The notes under the pieces: generated by a model | The model's input: the letters and a program-made list of their open reading frames with translations, nothing else | Database searches by the model: none | Told to the model about the DNA's origin: nothing | Made by a program: the position numbers and the translations under genes | Part shown: piece by piece, positions 44,689 to 56,901 of the stretch | Layout: every line of letters starts with the position of its first letter | How positions within the stretch are numbered: position 1 is the first letter of the stretch | Assembly (NCBI GenBank): GCA_028551475.1 | Contig: CM052356.1 | Coordinates: 11,745,884-11,809,883 of the forward strand | Length of the DNA stretch: 64,000 nucleotides | Direction: 5' to 3' | Source: Casuarina equisetifolia | Lineage: Eukaryota > Streptophyta > Magnoliopsida > Fagales > Casuarinaceae

Positions 44689-44940
44689 TGTTGGAGATAT
44701 GTGTGTATAATTATATTATATTTCTCAATTGGACAAATTATATTTTTCATATAGTGTAGATTAATTAGGAAGTTATTTTCCATGTATAGCAAGTTATATT
44801 CTCCATTTAATTCCTTGTATGACTCGACTAGTTTCCTTGTATGATGTGACTAGGTTTCTTTGTATAATTCGAATAGGTTTACTTCTCATTACAAAAGGCC
44901 TTTTCAATTTTTTGTCTTTCTTTCTCTTTATTTTGTGATA
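44689..44940 (+). repeat. 3' LTR of nested copia element
   Basis: It starts TGTTGGAGATAT directly after the polypurine tract and ends TTTTGTGATA. It is the partner of 39,148-39,423 and is followed by the second copy of the GATTG target duplication. Confidence 0.9.
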
Positions 44941-45395
44941 GATTGAATTTAATGTTTTTTAAAGGATAATTAATATGCCAATTTATAGCTAACAAAAACC
45001 TAGATGAAAATTGAAAAACATAGCAATCAATTTAGACCATGAAATTCACATCCGAAATGGAAAACACATGGAAACCTAAACACTTGAACTTAAGAACCGA
45101 AATTGGTATGAATATAAAACTTTTGAAGTTTTAGAGAAATGAGTTAGTTATTCTCCTTTAATTGAAACACCCTTTGTTTCAATCTGTTTGGCATTTGACA
45201 TCAACGGGAATCCGGTAAGACAAGTGTTGCACTGTTCAAGCATAACATCTAGGGTGAGGCGCATGTATTGCACGCATGCACCTTTTCTTTTGTTGGGCTA
45301 AACGTCATGCTAATGCACATGTACTACACGTGCATGCCTTTTCATCAAGTAAACTAATGTGGTTGTTAATGTGGCAATGACTTTTAATTTTAATA

Positions 45396-48300
45396 TCCCT
45401 CTTCAACCTAAAGAATCGTTGCAAACTATGACCTTGTCTTGAATTTAATGAAGGAGGGACCTTTTATTAGGATATATGTTGCTTGATTAACTAAAGATAT
45501 GAAAGGTTCATAGAGTTTCATAAATAAAGTAGAAGTCAATTTCAACATGTTTGGTTTTCACATAATTAGATTGTTGTTATGCAATATAAGAAACTTAGGA
45601 GATAGACAAATGAATTTATTAGAATCCAAAATAAACTATCTATATATCTTCACACTTAATTATTAGTAGATAATCAATATATCAATATACCTAATGATAG
45701 TTTGATCATTGAAAAGAATCAATCAATATAATCTTACAATATTCAAAGTAATTGAGTGACAAAACTTGGAGTTGATTTTCACAACACACATGACAAAGCA
45801 GTAATCATCTATTAATAAAAAATGAAACTTAAAACCATATTGATGTTACCAAGAACAATGCACGGCAGCTATGAGTGCTTCTTTTTCTCATAAATGTTCA
45901 AAGAATGTATATTACATTTGATTCTTAAATTTTTGATGATTTACCTTAAAACCTAGAAATGTTTATGTAGACCCATATGTTAAAAAAATTAAGGCAAAGA
46001 GATTCTTTACCATTGAGCCATAAATCACCCACAAAATTTCTCTTGATTTACTCCCAAACTTCTTTCAACCATATGTTTTGTAACCTAAAGGAAAACTTTG
46101 GAGCAACATTCAAAAGAGAGAGAAGAGAGAGTGACAATGACAAAAGGGAACCTAATTTATAATACTTACACTCACCTTTAAGATAATCCTATTTTAAGCA
46201 ATATCAATCATAGAGGAATTAAAACATTAATTTCATCAATCATGCAAGTATGATAGGAAACAAAAAATCACATAGTAGATGCTAGACTCAATTTAATATG
46301 CAATAGCTATAAACAACCACTATTTTTTAGAAATGAATCACTTTAAATTTTCACATGAGCTTCCTTATATTTTGAATTTTCTCCAAGTCAAACATTTTTA
46401 TAGCCAAGCTTTAATAAATCATTTTAGCAAAATTTTAAAGATAAAGCTTATGACATGTGGGAATTGTGTGTCTCGAAAAATAATCATTAGTTTGATTATT
46501 TGTTCTACATATATTTCATAATTTTTGTTGGTTGAAGATATATATATATATGATAGTTTTTCAAATATTGTCAACATCAAAATATATTTAACATAAATAC
46601 CTTGACCTTTACCCATTTTGGCACAGAAAAGTATTTCATTAGTAAAATTTTGCTTAGGCCATGACTAGAATATTGGGCTTTAGCTCCTAAGAAGTAGTCT
46701 AACTTTACTAGATATTTTATATCAAATTCATTTTTAAGCTAAGCAAGGATATGTGATAGTGATGCCATGAGATTGCTAATAAAAATTATATCATCAACAT
46801 AGACTAAGAGAAAAATATTGTATCGTGTTATGTGTAAAGTGAAAAGTGAATAATTGGCCTTTAAAATTGTGAACCCAATGTGTTGAAGAAATTGAGTAAG
46901 ACAGCAATTCCATGCATTTGGAGCTTATTTTAATCCATATAATAATCATTTTAAATGACTCACAAATTGTGGTTTGTTAGAATCAATGAACCCTTAGGGT
47001 TGTATCACATAAACTTTTTTTATTTAGTGTGCCATGTAGAAAGACATTTTTGACTTTGAGTTGTTGTACTTTCCATCTATAGGTATGTCCAAGGGCAATT
47101 ATTGTTCTTACTATAATTGGCCTGGTAACAAGATTGAAATTGTTAGTATAACCAATGCCAAGACATTGGTGAAAACCTTTAGTAACAAGTTGTACTTTGA
47201 AGTATTCAAAGGTGCCATCCAATTTTAATTTAATTTTGTACACCTATTTGTAACCTATGAAAATAACACATTAAGGTTGGGAAACCAAACCTCATGTTTG
47301 ATTTTTTAGTAGTGTAGTATATTCTTTTACCATAGCAATACACCAATTAGGATCTTTAAAGGCTTTTGTATAGTTTTGTGATTCAATATAATGATGGATA
47401 TAAGTAGTGAACACAAACAAATGACTTCACAATAAAGTGCACTTAGATATTGTCCCCCCTTTGAGTTATGAAACTATGGGATGAGGAGTTGGGTGCCTAT
47501 TTTAAAAGGTGAAGAATTTTGTGGTAATGTCACAAGATCTAAATGTAACTATTCATCCAGTGATTCTATTGTTGGATTTGATGTATTTGCAGAATTATCT
47601 TAAGTAATTTTGGTATAGAGATTTGAAGGTGCCATAAATTGGATAAGTGCCATTATTTTTTTTTTCTATTTTTTGGTCATTTTGTTGAAAAGAAAATACA
47701 TTTTCATAAAACATAGCATTTATTATAGTGTAAATTTTTTTTGTTTGGCAACAAAGGCATATATCACTTATACCTTATAGGATATCTAAATTCACAAGGT
47801 TTGAAATAAATGTTTAGCTTATTTTGTATATAGGGTCACATGTAGGGATATACCAAACACTTAACAATTCACAAATGAGATATGATGGGTTTTTGGTTAA
47901 ATATCTTTTCTCAAAGAGTTTTGTTTTTTATGACTAGGTTTGGTAGTCAATTAATGATATGAATTGTAATTGCAAAAATAAAATCCTAGTAGTGAAGTGG
48001 TATGTGGACATAATTAATAATTGATAATTTGGATTCAGTGATGTGCATATGTTTTCTTTCTATAAATCCATCTTGAAAAAGCACATAGGGGCTAGAAATG
48101 TGTTGAAATGTGCCATTGTCTAACAATAGATTTTTGAATGAGATAGATGCAAATTCAGTTGCTTTATTGCATTAGACACTTTTAATTCTTGTTTAGAGAT
48201 GATTCTTAACAAATATTTGAAAACTTGTGAAGATTTAGAGAAATTAATCTCTAGTTTTCATGGAATATAGCCATGTAACTTTTGGATAGTGATTGATAAA

Positions 48301-48850
48301 ACAAATATAAGATTGATTCATTTGAGAAGTTATAATGGATGCAAACCCCTAAATGTCAAAATGGATCAAGTCCAAGGGGGCATTTGATATGTTGTCTATA
48401 GATAAATGAGCCTAGTGAAGGCTTTTGCTAATGCCACGAGCATTGCAAGATCTGGAAATGTATCTACTAAATTTAATATTCATTATTTTTAACAATTTTA
48501 TTAGAGTTGCAAAATAACCATGGCCTAGTCAATAATACCCGTCCATCAAATCTGTATTAGCAATAGTAAAAGCCAAAGATGATTATTGAATGTCCCTTAA
48601 GTGCAGGTGATAAAGGCCAATATCAACTAACCCGTGCTAAAGAATCTATTCTATAGTTAGACTCTATACAATACAAAAGTTAGAGTCAAATAAAAATAAA
48701 AAACTATTATCTTTAGTAAATTTGGATATAGATAACGATTTTTTGTTAATATTAGGCCCAACAAGAACATAAAAAATATATAAAATTCTATAATTCGGTA
48801 GATTAACTGTGTGAGTCATTGGAAGAGCCATTGGAAGAGCCATTCAAAAG
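45396..48850 (-). pseudogene. Decayed copia pol of the older element
   Basis: Read on the minus strand from 48,850 downward. A protease-proximal segment ('LPMTHT') lies near 48,830. Integrase-region pieces are scattered over 47,600-48,700. RT at 47,243-46,983 shows 'YKIKLKLDGTFEYFKVQLVT' and 'RTIIALGHTYRWKVQQLKVK'. The RT active-site strand lies near 46,790, and an RNase H-like piece near 45,535 corresponds to the 'TKHVEIDF' motif. The purine tract at 45,396-45,402 follows. Stops are frequent throughout. The layout matches the intact-length relative at 49,562-54,749, but without gag. Confidence 0.7.
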
Positions 48851-49561
48851 ATGGATTTGAATTCTAACAAAAACAACAAAATCCCTTTTTGAGAAAGATG
48901 GATCCAATTCGATGATTTTAGAGTTCAATTGGTTTGCTTATTTATAGCAAAAAAATATAGATAAAAATTGAAATCATAGAAATTAATTTTGACCATGAAT
49001 CATATCTGAAATGGAAAATACATAGAACCCTAAGTGTTTGAACTTCAGAACTGAAATTAGCATGAAGGTAGTTGGTAAACTTTCTAATTCTCGGGGGAAA
49101 CGAGTTAGTCATTCTTCTCTAATTGAAATGCCTGTCATGTTAATTCGTTTTGCATTTGACAACGTCCAAAATTTGGCTAAACAAGCACTTCACCTTTTGG
49201 TTGTAATGTTAGGGGTGGCAAGCGTGAATTGCACACACGTGCCTTTTCTTTTGTAGGGCTGAACATCAGGGGTGATGTGCGTGTACTAAGCACACACACC
49301 TTTTCTTTAAATAATTTGATATGGTCTGCTAAGGTCTTTCCACGTGGTACTGATTGGCATTGGTGCTAGCTATTTTTGATGATGATCTTGATTAGGATAA
49401 TATTCATTGTTATTGTGTGAATGAACTTATGGAATATTATCTCTTGGATATTTTGAACATATTGTTGAAATAATTTTAGAGGCACATGGTGAAACTATTA
49501 TTTTGTGTCCAAGGTAAATGCGTTGGCGATGGGAGCTTATGTGCAAAGTGTATGAAAAATG

Positions 49562-50049
49562 AATTGAAGAACAAGAATCGGAATAATTCTTATTTTTCTC
49601 AAGAATATCACAAGAACACAAAACGTAAGCTTGCAAATTGTTGAAATGATTTCGATAGATTAAACTGTACAAGGAATTCTAATTTATAGACTAGTAAATA
49701 ATAGGAAAGAAAAATCGTAAGACAATTTGATTTAAGTTACATATCTGCGAAATGAATTCGGATTGAAGAAGATCTTGGACGATTTTGGGATTTTTCCCAA
49801 ACGCGGTATTGCCGTGATTGATGACTTGATCTGAAAAGGAAACTTTTCCGGTGACTGAATTCCAGCCAGATGCATTTGGAGCTTCTCGAACTTTTCGGTG
49901 AGGGAGACAGCGCGGTGCTGAGGAATCGCGATGGTCGCAATGTTTACGATTCAGGGCTGACGTGGTTAGTGCAGCCACGTGTTGTACTCTGGGAGTGAGA
50001 GGTGCTGTCATGGCCAGGTGTACGTGGCACGGTAATGTGGGTTTTAATA
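49562..50049 (-). repeat. 3' LTR of the younger copia element
   Basis: 488 bp, nearly identical to 54,215-54,749. It lacks about 47 bp present in the partner just before the AAAAAGGAAAC stretch. It is bounded by the purine tract at 50,050 and the AAATG target duplication at 49,557. Confidence 0.92.
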
Positions 50050-53000
50050 CCCCCCCGCAAGCAGATGGGTCACATTGAACCGTCAGCTTGGTTTGGAGAG
50101 TAGCAAAACGTGATGAAGAAAGGCCTTTTGTAAAAATATCAGCGGGTTGATCCACTGAAGAAATGAACTGAACATGTAATTGATGATTTTTGATACGCTC
50201 ACGAATAAAATGAAAATCAATTTCTACATGTTTAGTACGAGCATGAAAAACAGGATTAGTGGAGAGGTATAAAGCCGATAAGTTATCACACCATAAGGTA
50301 GGGGATGTAGGTGTGGTTTGGCCAAAATCACGAAGAAGAGCCTCAATCCAGATGAGCTCGGCAGCAGTATCAGCAAGACTTTTGAATTCTGCTTCAGTGC
50401 TTGATCGAGCAACGGTTTTCTGTTTGCGAGAACACTAGGAAATAAGATTGGAACCTAAATAAATATAAAATCCACCAGTAGATTTTTGATCATCACAATC
50501 CCCAGCCCAGCCAGCATCAGAATAAGCATGGAGTTGGTTGGTAGAAGATTTTGTAATATGGATGCCATATCAAGTGGTGTCCGTTAGAAAACGGAGAATG
50601 CGTTTGACAAAGGTCCAATGAATTGTCGTAGGAGCATGCATGTATTGACATGCAATATTGACAGCATAAGCAATGTCTGGACGTGTGAGTGTGAGGTATT
50701 GAAGGGCACTAACAATACTACGATAGTGAGTAGGGTCAGGAAAGGGTTCCCCATCATTAATTGATGGGGGAGAACCAGTGGTGCAGGGAGTAGATGTAGC
50801 ACGGGCGTTTCCCATGTTTGCTCGTTGAAGAATATCTTGAGCAAATTTGGCTTGATGAAGAATAAGGCCATTTTTTGTTGGTAAAGCCTCGATGCCAAGG
50901 AAGTAGTGAAGATCACCAAGATCTTTGATATCAAATTCCCGTTGAAGTTGCTCCAAAATATGATGAAGAGGAGCATCGGGACTGCTAGTAAATAATATAT
51001 CGTCAACATAGACGAGAATAAAGACACTATAGGTGGCAGTATGAAGAAAAAATAAGGAAGAGTCAACTTTAGAAAGGGAGAAACCGATTTTTAATAAAAA
51101 TTGTGTAAGGCGGTGATTCCACGCACGGGGAGCCTGTTTTAATCCATAGAGGGAGCGCTTTAAGCGACAAACATAGTGAGGGTGAGTAGGATCTTTAAAA
51201 CCCTGGGGTTGTTGCATAAATACTTGTTCATCAAGATGACCGTTTAAGAAAGCATTCTTGACATCAAGTTGACGAATGTTCCATCTGTTGCTAAATGTGA
51301 TTAAAAGAAACGTTCGAATTGTAATGGGTTTGGCAACGGGACTAAACGTCTCAGTATAGTCTATACCTGGACGTTGATGAAAACCTCTTGCTACTAAGCG
51401 AGCTTTGTATCGTTCAAGGGTGCCATCAGAGCGAAGTTTGATTTTATAGACCCATTTGCAACCAATGGGGATAATCTTCGCATGAGGGGGTACGAGTTCC
51501 CATGTTTGATTTTTTATTAATGCAGTATATTCTTCGGCCATTGCTTTTCGCCATTCAGGAGAGGAAGAAGCCTCTGTAAAGCATGAGGGTTCCTTAGGAA
51601 CCTTGGTGGTGGTAGTTAAGGCATATGTATGTTGCCTAGTTAAAGTTCTTTTGGCAATAGTTCCTCCTTTTAACCTAGTTGTCATAGGATGAGTAGAGGG
51701 AAGAGAAGGAGGAGGAGATGGTATGAGAGTATTAGAGGAGGCCGTGGGGAGGAATGAATGAGGTTCTATGCGTGGAACCTGGGGCCTAGAGTTATTAGGT
51801 ATTGATATTTGTAATGGGATATATGAGGCACTTGAGGGGCGCCTTGATTCAATAAAATTCATGAATGGAAATTGGGATTCATCAAAACTTGCATCGGCTA
51901 CAATAAAATATTTATTTGTCTTAAGGCAGAGACATCGATAACCTTTGTAGCCTAGAGGATAACCCATAAAGACACATGGTCGAGATCAGGGTTGTAATTT
52001 ATGTTTATTATAAGGTCATAAATAGGGATAAGCAAGACAGCCAAAAACCCGTAAGTGAAGGATAGGAGGGGGTTCATGGAAAATTAAATCCCAAGGAGAT
52101 TTGTTTTGAATGACAGGGCTTGGAAGCCTATTAATGATGTGGACCGCAGTTTCAAAGGCAAGATCCCAATAACAAAGAGGAACATGGGCCTGATTAAGGA
52201 GAGAGAGGCCCGTTTCAACTATATGTCTATGTTTACGCTCAGCTGATCCATTTTGGAACGGGGCATAAGGACTTGATAAGCGTTGGGAAATGCCCAGGTT
52301 GGATAGAAGAGTTGTAAAATCTCGAGATGTGAACTCAGAAGCCCCATCACATTGTATGGATTTTATTTTGGAATTGCATTGATTTTCCACAAGAGAACGA
52401 AATTTTTCAAAAATGGACAAGAATTGAGTGCGCGATTGAAAGTTGTAGATCCACGTGAATTTGGAATAATCGTCAATAAAGGCAATATAATATTTATTGC
52501 CTGAAGTGGATAGTATTGGGGCAGGTCCCCAAATATCAAAATGAATTAATTCAAGTGGGCCCCGAGAGAGATTATGTGTTGGGGGATGTGGATGTTTCTT
52601 GCTTTTGCTAATTTGGCAAGCATCACAAAGTTTATAAATAGAGCCTTCAAACTTTATTTTATTCTGTTGGAGCACTTTGGATACAATAGGTAGAGAGGCA
52701 TGCCCTAACCGTTGATGCCATTTTTTAGACATATTTAAATTAATATTAAGTGTAGAGGGCCCGTGCACCAATTTATTGGGTTGAAGGCGGTAGAGTCCAT
52801 CTTTAAGTGGACCTTGTAGTAGAGTCCGGCCCGTAGGGAGATGCTGTACCATACAAAAGTTAGGGTAAAAAATGAAGGCACAATTATTATCCCTGGTAAA
52901 TTGTGAAACAGAAAGTAAATTTTTTGAAATTTTTGGTACAACTAAAACGTTAGAAATATTTAAATTCATGGGATTGGGAAAATTACCTGTGTGGGTGATG

Positions 53001-54156
53001 GGAAGGCCCATTCCATCACCTACGGTGACTTCATTTTCACCTTGGTAGGGCAGCAGGTGGTCCAAGCCCATGGTCTTGGGCGTCACGTGGTTGGTTGCCC
53101 CAGAATCGGGGTACCAGTCCACTTTAGATTGGGCCTCTGAATTGAGGGCAGAGTGGGCTCCATTGGATCCGTTGTGAACGGATTGGGCCAGACTAAGGGC
53201 CTGGTGAGTCGGGCCGGCATTCTGTGTGGGCTGGTTGTAGCGGGCCTGACAGGTGGTGGCCCAGTGACCAATCCGTCGACAGATCTGGCACCGGGGACGA
53301 CGGCGATTATTACCGTCATGGTGAAGCGACCTCCAGTAGGTGGTGGAAAAGGTTGATTGTCTCCAGCAGGGGCAGTTCTCCGCTGAACCTGGGTACAGAT
53401 TTGGGTCTGAACCACGACCCAAGGGCGAGCTGACGGATTGTGGGCCATGGAGAAAGCCACCGGTGGAGCACGAGATTGCTCCACGAGCTCTAACTGAGCC
53501 TCCTGAGTGAGAAGAAAACCCCGAAGATCTTCTCTGGTAAGGCTTGAAGTCTGAGTATGGACAGAGATGGGGGTTGCGAGCAGTGCGTAGGGGGCGTCGA
53601 GTCCACGGAATAGGTGGGTGAGGTATTCATTGTCAGAAATGACCTCACCCACACCACCGAGTTCATCAACCAGGGAGTTGATTTCCTGGAGAAACTCAGA
53701 GACTGAGCGGTGACCCTTCGTGATTGCCTGAAGCCACAGACGGAGGCTAGAGGCCCTTGCAGTACTCTGAGCGGCAAATTTCGCCGCAAGAGCCTTCCAA
53801 ACTTCATTGGATGTGGTTTGTTTTGTCAGTTGGCTGACAATGGCATCGGAGCAAGTGCTGAGAAGCAAACTGATGGCGGTTTGATCGCGTTTCAGCCACT
53901 CAAGATAAGCCAAGTTAGCAACTTGAATGATGGAGCCTTCATCATCGGCGGTGGTAGTGAATTGGGGTGGTTGGAGAATAGACCCATCCACGATGGGCAA
54001 CAATTCAGTGGCCCGGAGATATGGAAGAATACGGGCTTTCCACACCAAATAATTTGGACCTTCGAGTTTGACAGAGGAGGTCGGAATGGTGATATTTCTG
54101 GATTGAGCAGGGATAGCGGTTTGGGTGGGAACGAAATCATTCTGCGTAGAGGCCAT
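49691..54156 (-). pseudogene. Copia gag-pol polyprotein with one frameshift and four stops
   Basis: Gag starts at 54,156 (MASTQNDFVPTQ) and shows 'GPNYLVWKARILPYL'. A frameshift at about 53,420-53,440 separates it from the rest. The second frame carries the zinc knuckle 'CQICRRIGHWATTC', the protease 'DSGATNHV', and the integrase HHCC. The integrase core follows with 'HFDIWGP', 'QCDGASEF' and 'NGSAERKHR'. RT shows 'ARLVARGFHQRPGIDYTETF', 'QLDVKNAFLNG' and the intact active site 'YVDDI'. RNase H ends in 'DQPADIFTKGL'. Stops in the pol frame are TGA at 52,016-52,018, 51,986-51,988 and 50,570-50,572, and TAG at 50,435-50,437. Each can be explained by a single C-to-T or G-to-A change. The frame then reads into the 3' LTR to 49,691. 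Confidence 0.92.
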
Positions 54157-54214
54157 CGAAAAAAAAAATATGGGTTAGGATCGATTTGGCGGTGGCCAAA
54201 AGCTCTGGATACCA

Positions 54215-54749
54215 AATTGAAGAACAAGAATCGGAATAATTCTTATTTTTCTCAAGAATATCACAAGAACACAAAACGTAAGCTTGCAAATTGTTGAAAT
54301 GATTTCGATAGATTAAATTGTACAAGGAATTCTAATTTATAGACTAGTAAATAATAGGAAAGAAAAATCATAAGAAAATTTGATTTAAGTTACATATCTG
54401 CGAAATGAATTCGGATTGAAGAAGATCTTGGATGATTTTGGGATTTTTCCCAAACGCGGTATTGTCGTGATTGATGACTTAATCTGATTTCCTGATCTTG
54501 TGTTTTGGTGATGATCGATTGTCTCTATGCTCAAAAAGGAAACTTTTCCGATGACTGAATTCTGGCCAGATGCATTTGGAGCTTCTTGAACTTTTCAGTG
54601 AGGGAGACAGCGCGGTGCTGAGGAATCACGATGGTCGCGATGTTTACGATTCAGGGCTGACGTGGTTAGTGCAGCCACGTGTTGTACTCTGGGAGTGAGA
54701 GGTGCTGTCATGGCCAGGTGTACGTGGCACGGTAATGTGGGTTTTAATA
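54215..54749 (-). repeat. 5' LTR of the younger copia element
   Basis: 535 bp, adjacent to the primer-binding site (minus strand) and flanked outside by the AAATG target duplication. Compared with its partner, several differences are C/T or G/A changes at CpG sites. Confidence 0.92.
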
Positions 54750-54754
54750 AAATG

Positions 54755-55740
54755 AAGTGAAATGTGGCAAAGGCAAAAGAAAACAGAAAGAAATCCTGCA
54801 CGGGCTCCCAAAAGCAAAAAGGAGTCTCTTGACCAGTTATCTAAACGGTGCCATGTAGAGGAATATTTCCAAAAACAATAGGCTCATGACCATGCCTTCA
54901 AAAGCATCACATGAAGTTGCCTTTGCCAAAAACAGAAATGTGCCTCTCAGTGTATATCGTCAGTATCTCTCTCCATTGCTTTCCATCTACAGAAACAGAG
55001 TCACAATGACTACTGACAGAAATTCAGATCCTTAATGTTTGATTTCCTGAGGTGCTCCAAATGACAGATTCATACGTGTGTAAATGAGCAAGCCTCAAGT
55101 TTTATGAAAAGTTTGACTAATTGCCGTGAATTGTGAGAAATATGTGCTTCCATTGTTCACTTATCTTACTCTATGCTTTGTATTGCTACTCTGACTTTAG
55201 ATCCATTGATCATCATTTTGATTCTATTTGATTGATATGAAATCTTTGATTATTTAGGGGTTTTTGTTGTAAGCATCCTCTTTGTGCGTAATTTGCATTT
55301 CTCTATAAGGATCTTTTGAAAAGTGTACAAGAAACTATGTAAATCTTAGAAATTACATGCTAGAGGTGGGTTGGACCATTGGTTCAATCATTTAAAAAAA
55401 ATTGTGTTTGTGCTTTATTTGTTCCAAAATATTTAACTAAATTTTGTATCATGTGTGTGCACTACACGATCAAAATTGATTTTGATATATGCTGGACTAG
55501 TTGAACAATTTGAAGTACACATACTAATCTTGAACAACATTGACATATTAATTCTAAAGCATTTGTTGAATTGTTTGGTTATTGTTAAGCTATACAAACT
55601 ATTACTTAATTGTTCGTCATTGCTATTATTGTACTGAGTAATGTGTCTTTAGTGTATGCAAAATAGATTTGTTGTTTGAAATGAAGAAGTCTTGATTTTT
55701 TCCAAAAGTAATGTTAAGTAAGGAATTTGAATAAACCTAA
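54755..55740. other. AT-rich flank without a recognisable gene
   Basis: No motif-bearing frame is seen on either strand. The element at 49,562-54,749 was inserted into this sequence: its AAATG target copy is at 54,750-54,754. The stretch ends at a C-run (about 55,760-55,772) that reads as a G-run followed by TTGAATT on the minus strand. Confidence 0.5.
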
Positions 55741-55749
55741 TTCAACCCC

Positions 55750-56370
55750 CTACCTCCCCTCCCCCCCCCCCCTTCTTCTTTTTGGTCGCATAGGGAAGTT
55801 ACATTAACATAGTAGATATCTAAGATTTGCAATTTTAACAAGAATAAGCAATGGATAATAAAGCCTAAATTATGACCAATTTGCCAATGAAAAAAGGTTT
55901 TATTATAATCTATGCTTTGGGCATTTGTGAAAACCTTTGGCAATAAAACATGTTTTGTAATACTTAAAAAAACCCATCAATTTGACCTTTTTTTTTCACA
56001 AAACCATTTGCAATCAATGGAAATAACATTAAGAGGTGGTGAAACAAGCTCTTATGTTTGATTTTTTTAATAAAGTAGTGTATTCCTTTGCCATTGCTTT
56101 ACATCATTGAGAGTTAGAAGAAGTCCCTATGAAACACAATGTTTCCTTGTAAGGATAAGCAAAGGTTGCTAAGGTATAGGTGTGATTACATGTAATAGTG
56201 TGGCAAGATATAGTACCCCATTTAAACCATGTAAGGATAGGATGATTGGAAGAAGATTGTGGAGCTTGAGACATTGCCAGGTCATTGGATGGAAGAAATG
56301 AGTCTTGAACCATAAGCCTAGATTAAGGTCATGTTTGGAGGTTGTGGGTCTTGTCAAGGATTCAAATAGC
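55750..56370 (-). pseudogene. Ty1-copia pol fragment (RT N-terminal part)
   Basis: On the minus strand, pieces match the stretch just before and inside copia RT. They are an 'HVITPIPSNLCLSLQGNI'-like linker (about 56,130-56,190), 'SNGKGIHYFI' (about 56,060-56,095), and a segment corresponding to 'CKWVYKIK' (about 55,985-56,030). 'LPKVFTNAQSIDYNKTFF' (about 55,880-55,945) corresponds to the 'ARGFHQRPGIDYTETF' motif of the younger element. Several frame changes are needed. Confidence 0.65.
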
Positions 56371-56901
56371 TTTGATATTACTTGGTGTAAAAATTCAACA
56401 AGATTGTGTCACCCACATATAGATTAAAAACAACCATGGGAATGCACACACCCAAAACAGCAAATTTGAAAGGTTTAAACCTACATAATGTCCAATATCC
56501 TTGTGTAGTCTTTTCTCATTAAAATTTCTTATACTTTCTCTTTTATCAAACAAGCATCTTATGGATTCCCTTATCATCTAGAATCCATGAGAAGGGCTTT
56601 CTCACTAAAATGACTTGCCCATTGGGTTTTCTATACTTTATTTATAATGAAACTAGTTTCTACAATTATATGAATACCCCATATTATAATATGATATTAT
56701 AATTATACCCTTTAAGTTAATTATTCTACCAATTCTTATAATCCTTATCTTAGAATACTTAGTGCAAAATCCCTATATTATAAAGAAGTATAAAAAAAGC
56801 TCTTCAAATATTTTAACTACACAACCATAATCTTTGAAAAGAGAAAGATTGAAAAAAAACTTTTTTCAACTTCCATAACTATAATCTTTTGAAAAAGAAA
56901 G
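56371..56901. other. AT-rich spacer, no gene seen
   Basis: No recognisable coding or RNA feature. It ends at the TG start of a gypsy-type LTR at 56,902. Confidence 0.5.

Larger units (their letters stand above)
39148..44940 (+). mobile_element. Full-length but decayed Ty1-copia element, TSD GATTG
   Basis: LTRs at 39,148-39,423 (276 bp, TG to CA) and 44,689-44,940 (252 bp, TG to TA) are recognisably the same sequence. The 5-bp target-site duplication GATTG is at 39,143-39,147 and 44,941-44,945. A primer-binding site like tRNA-Met (tagtatcaagagcc) begins at 39,424, directly after the 5' LTR. The polypurine tract 'cttgagggggag' ends at 44,688. Gag, integrase, RT and RNase H remnants lie between in the correct copia order. 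The LTRs have diverged clearly, so the insertion is not recent. It sits inside the 3' LTR of the older element. Confidence 0.9.
39091..49360 (-). mobile_element. Older Ty1-copia element, split by a nested copia insertion
   Basis: Minus-strand element with two related long repeats acting as LTRs. The 3' LTR is 39,091-39,147 plus 44,946-45,395, split by the insertion; the 5' LTR is about 48,852-49,360. Pol remnants lie between them. The 3' LTR starts (minus) with TATTAAAA right after a purine tract at 45,396-45,402, as in the younger element at 49,562-54,749. Both LTRs carry a minus-strand TATA-like 'ctataaat' site. The 5' LTR abuts protease-region sequence (near 48,840), so the primer site and gag have been deleted. 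The upper LTR boundary is approximate. Confidence 0.65.
49562..54749 (-). mobile_element. Recent-looking full-length Ty1-copia element, TSD AAATG
   Basis: LTRs are at 49,562-50,049 (488 bp) and 54,215-54,749 (535 bp), with a 5-bp target duplication AAATG at 49,557-49,561 and 54,750-54,754. On the minus strand the primer-binding site TGGTATCCAGAGC lies directly inside the 5' LTR (about 54,214-54,202), and a G-run polypurine tract (50,050-50,058) precedes the 3' LTR. The LTRs differ at only about a dozen positions by eye plus one roughly 47-bp indel (54,487-54,533 side). LTR termini are TATTAAAA...CAATT rather than TG...CA. Internal coding capacity is almost complete but interrupted. Confidence 0.92.

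Noticed and set aside
53420..53440. Programmed ribosomal frameshift between copia gag and pol
   Set aside because: Copia elements normally use a single frame, and no clear slippery site or pseudoknot was seen. A simple indel mutation is more likely.
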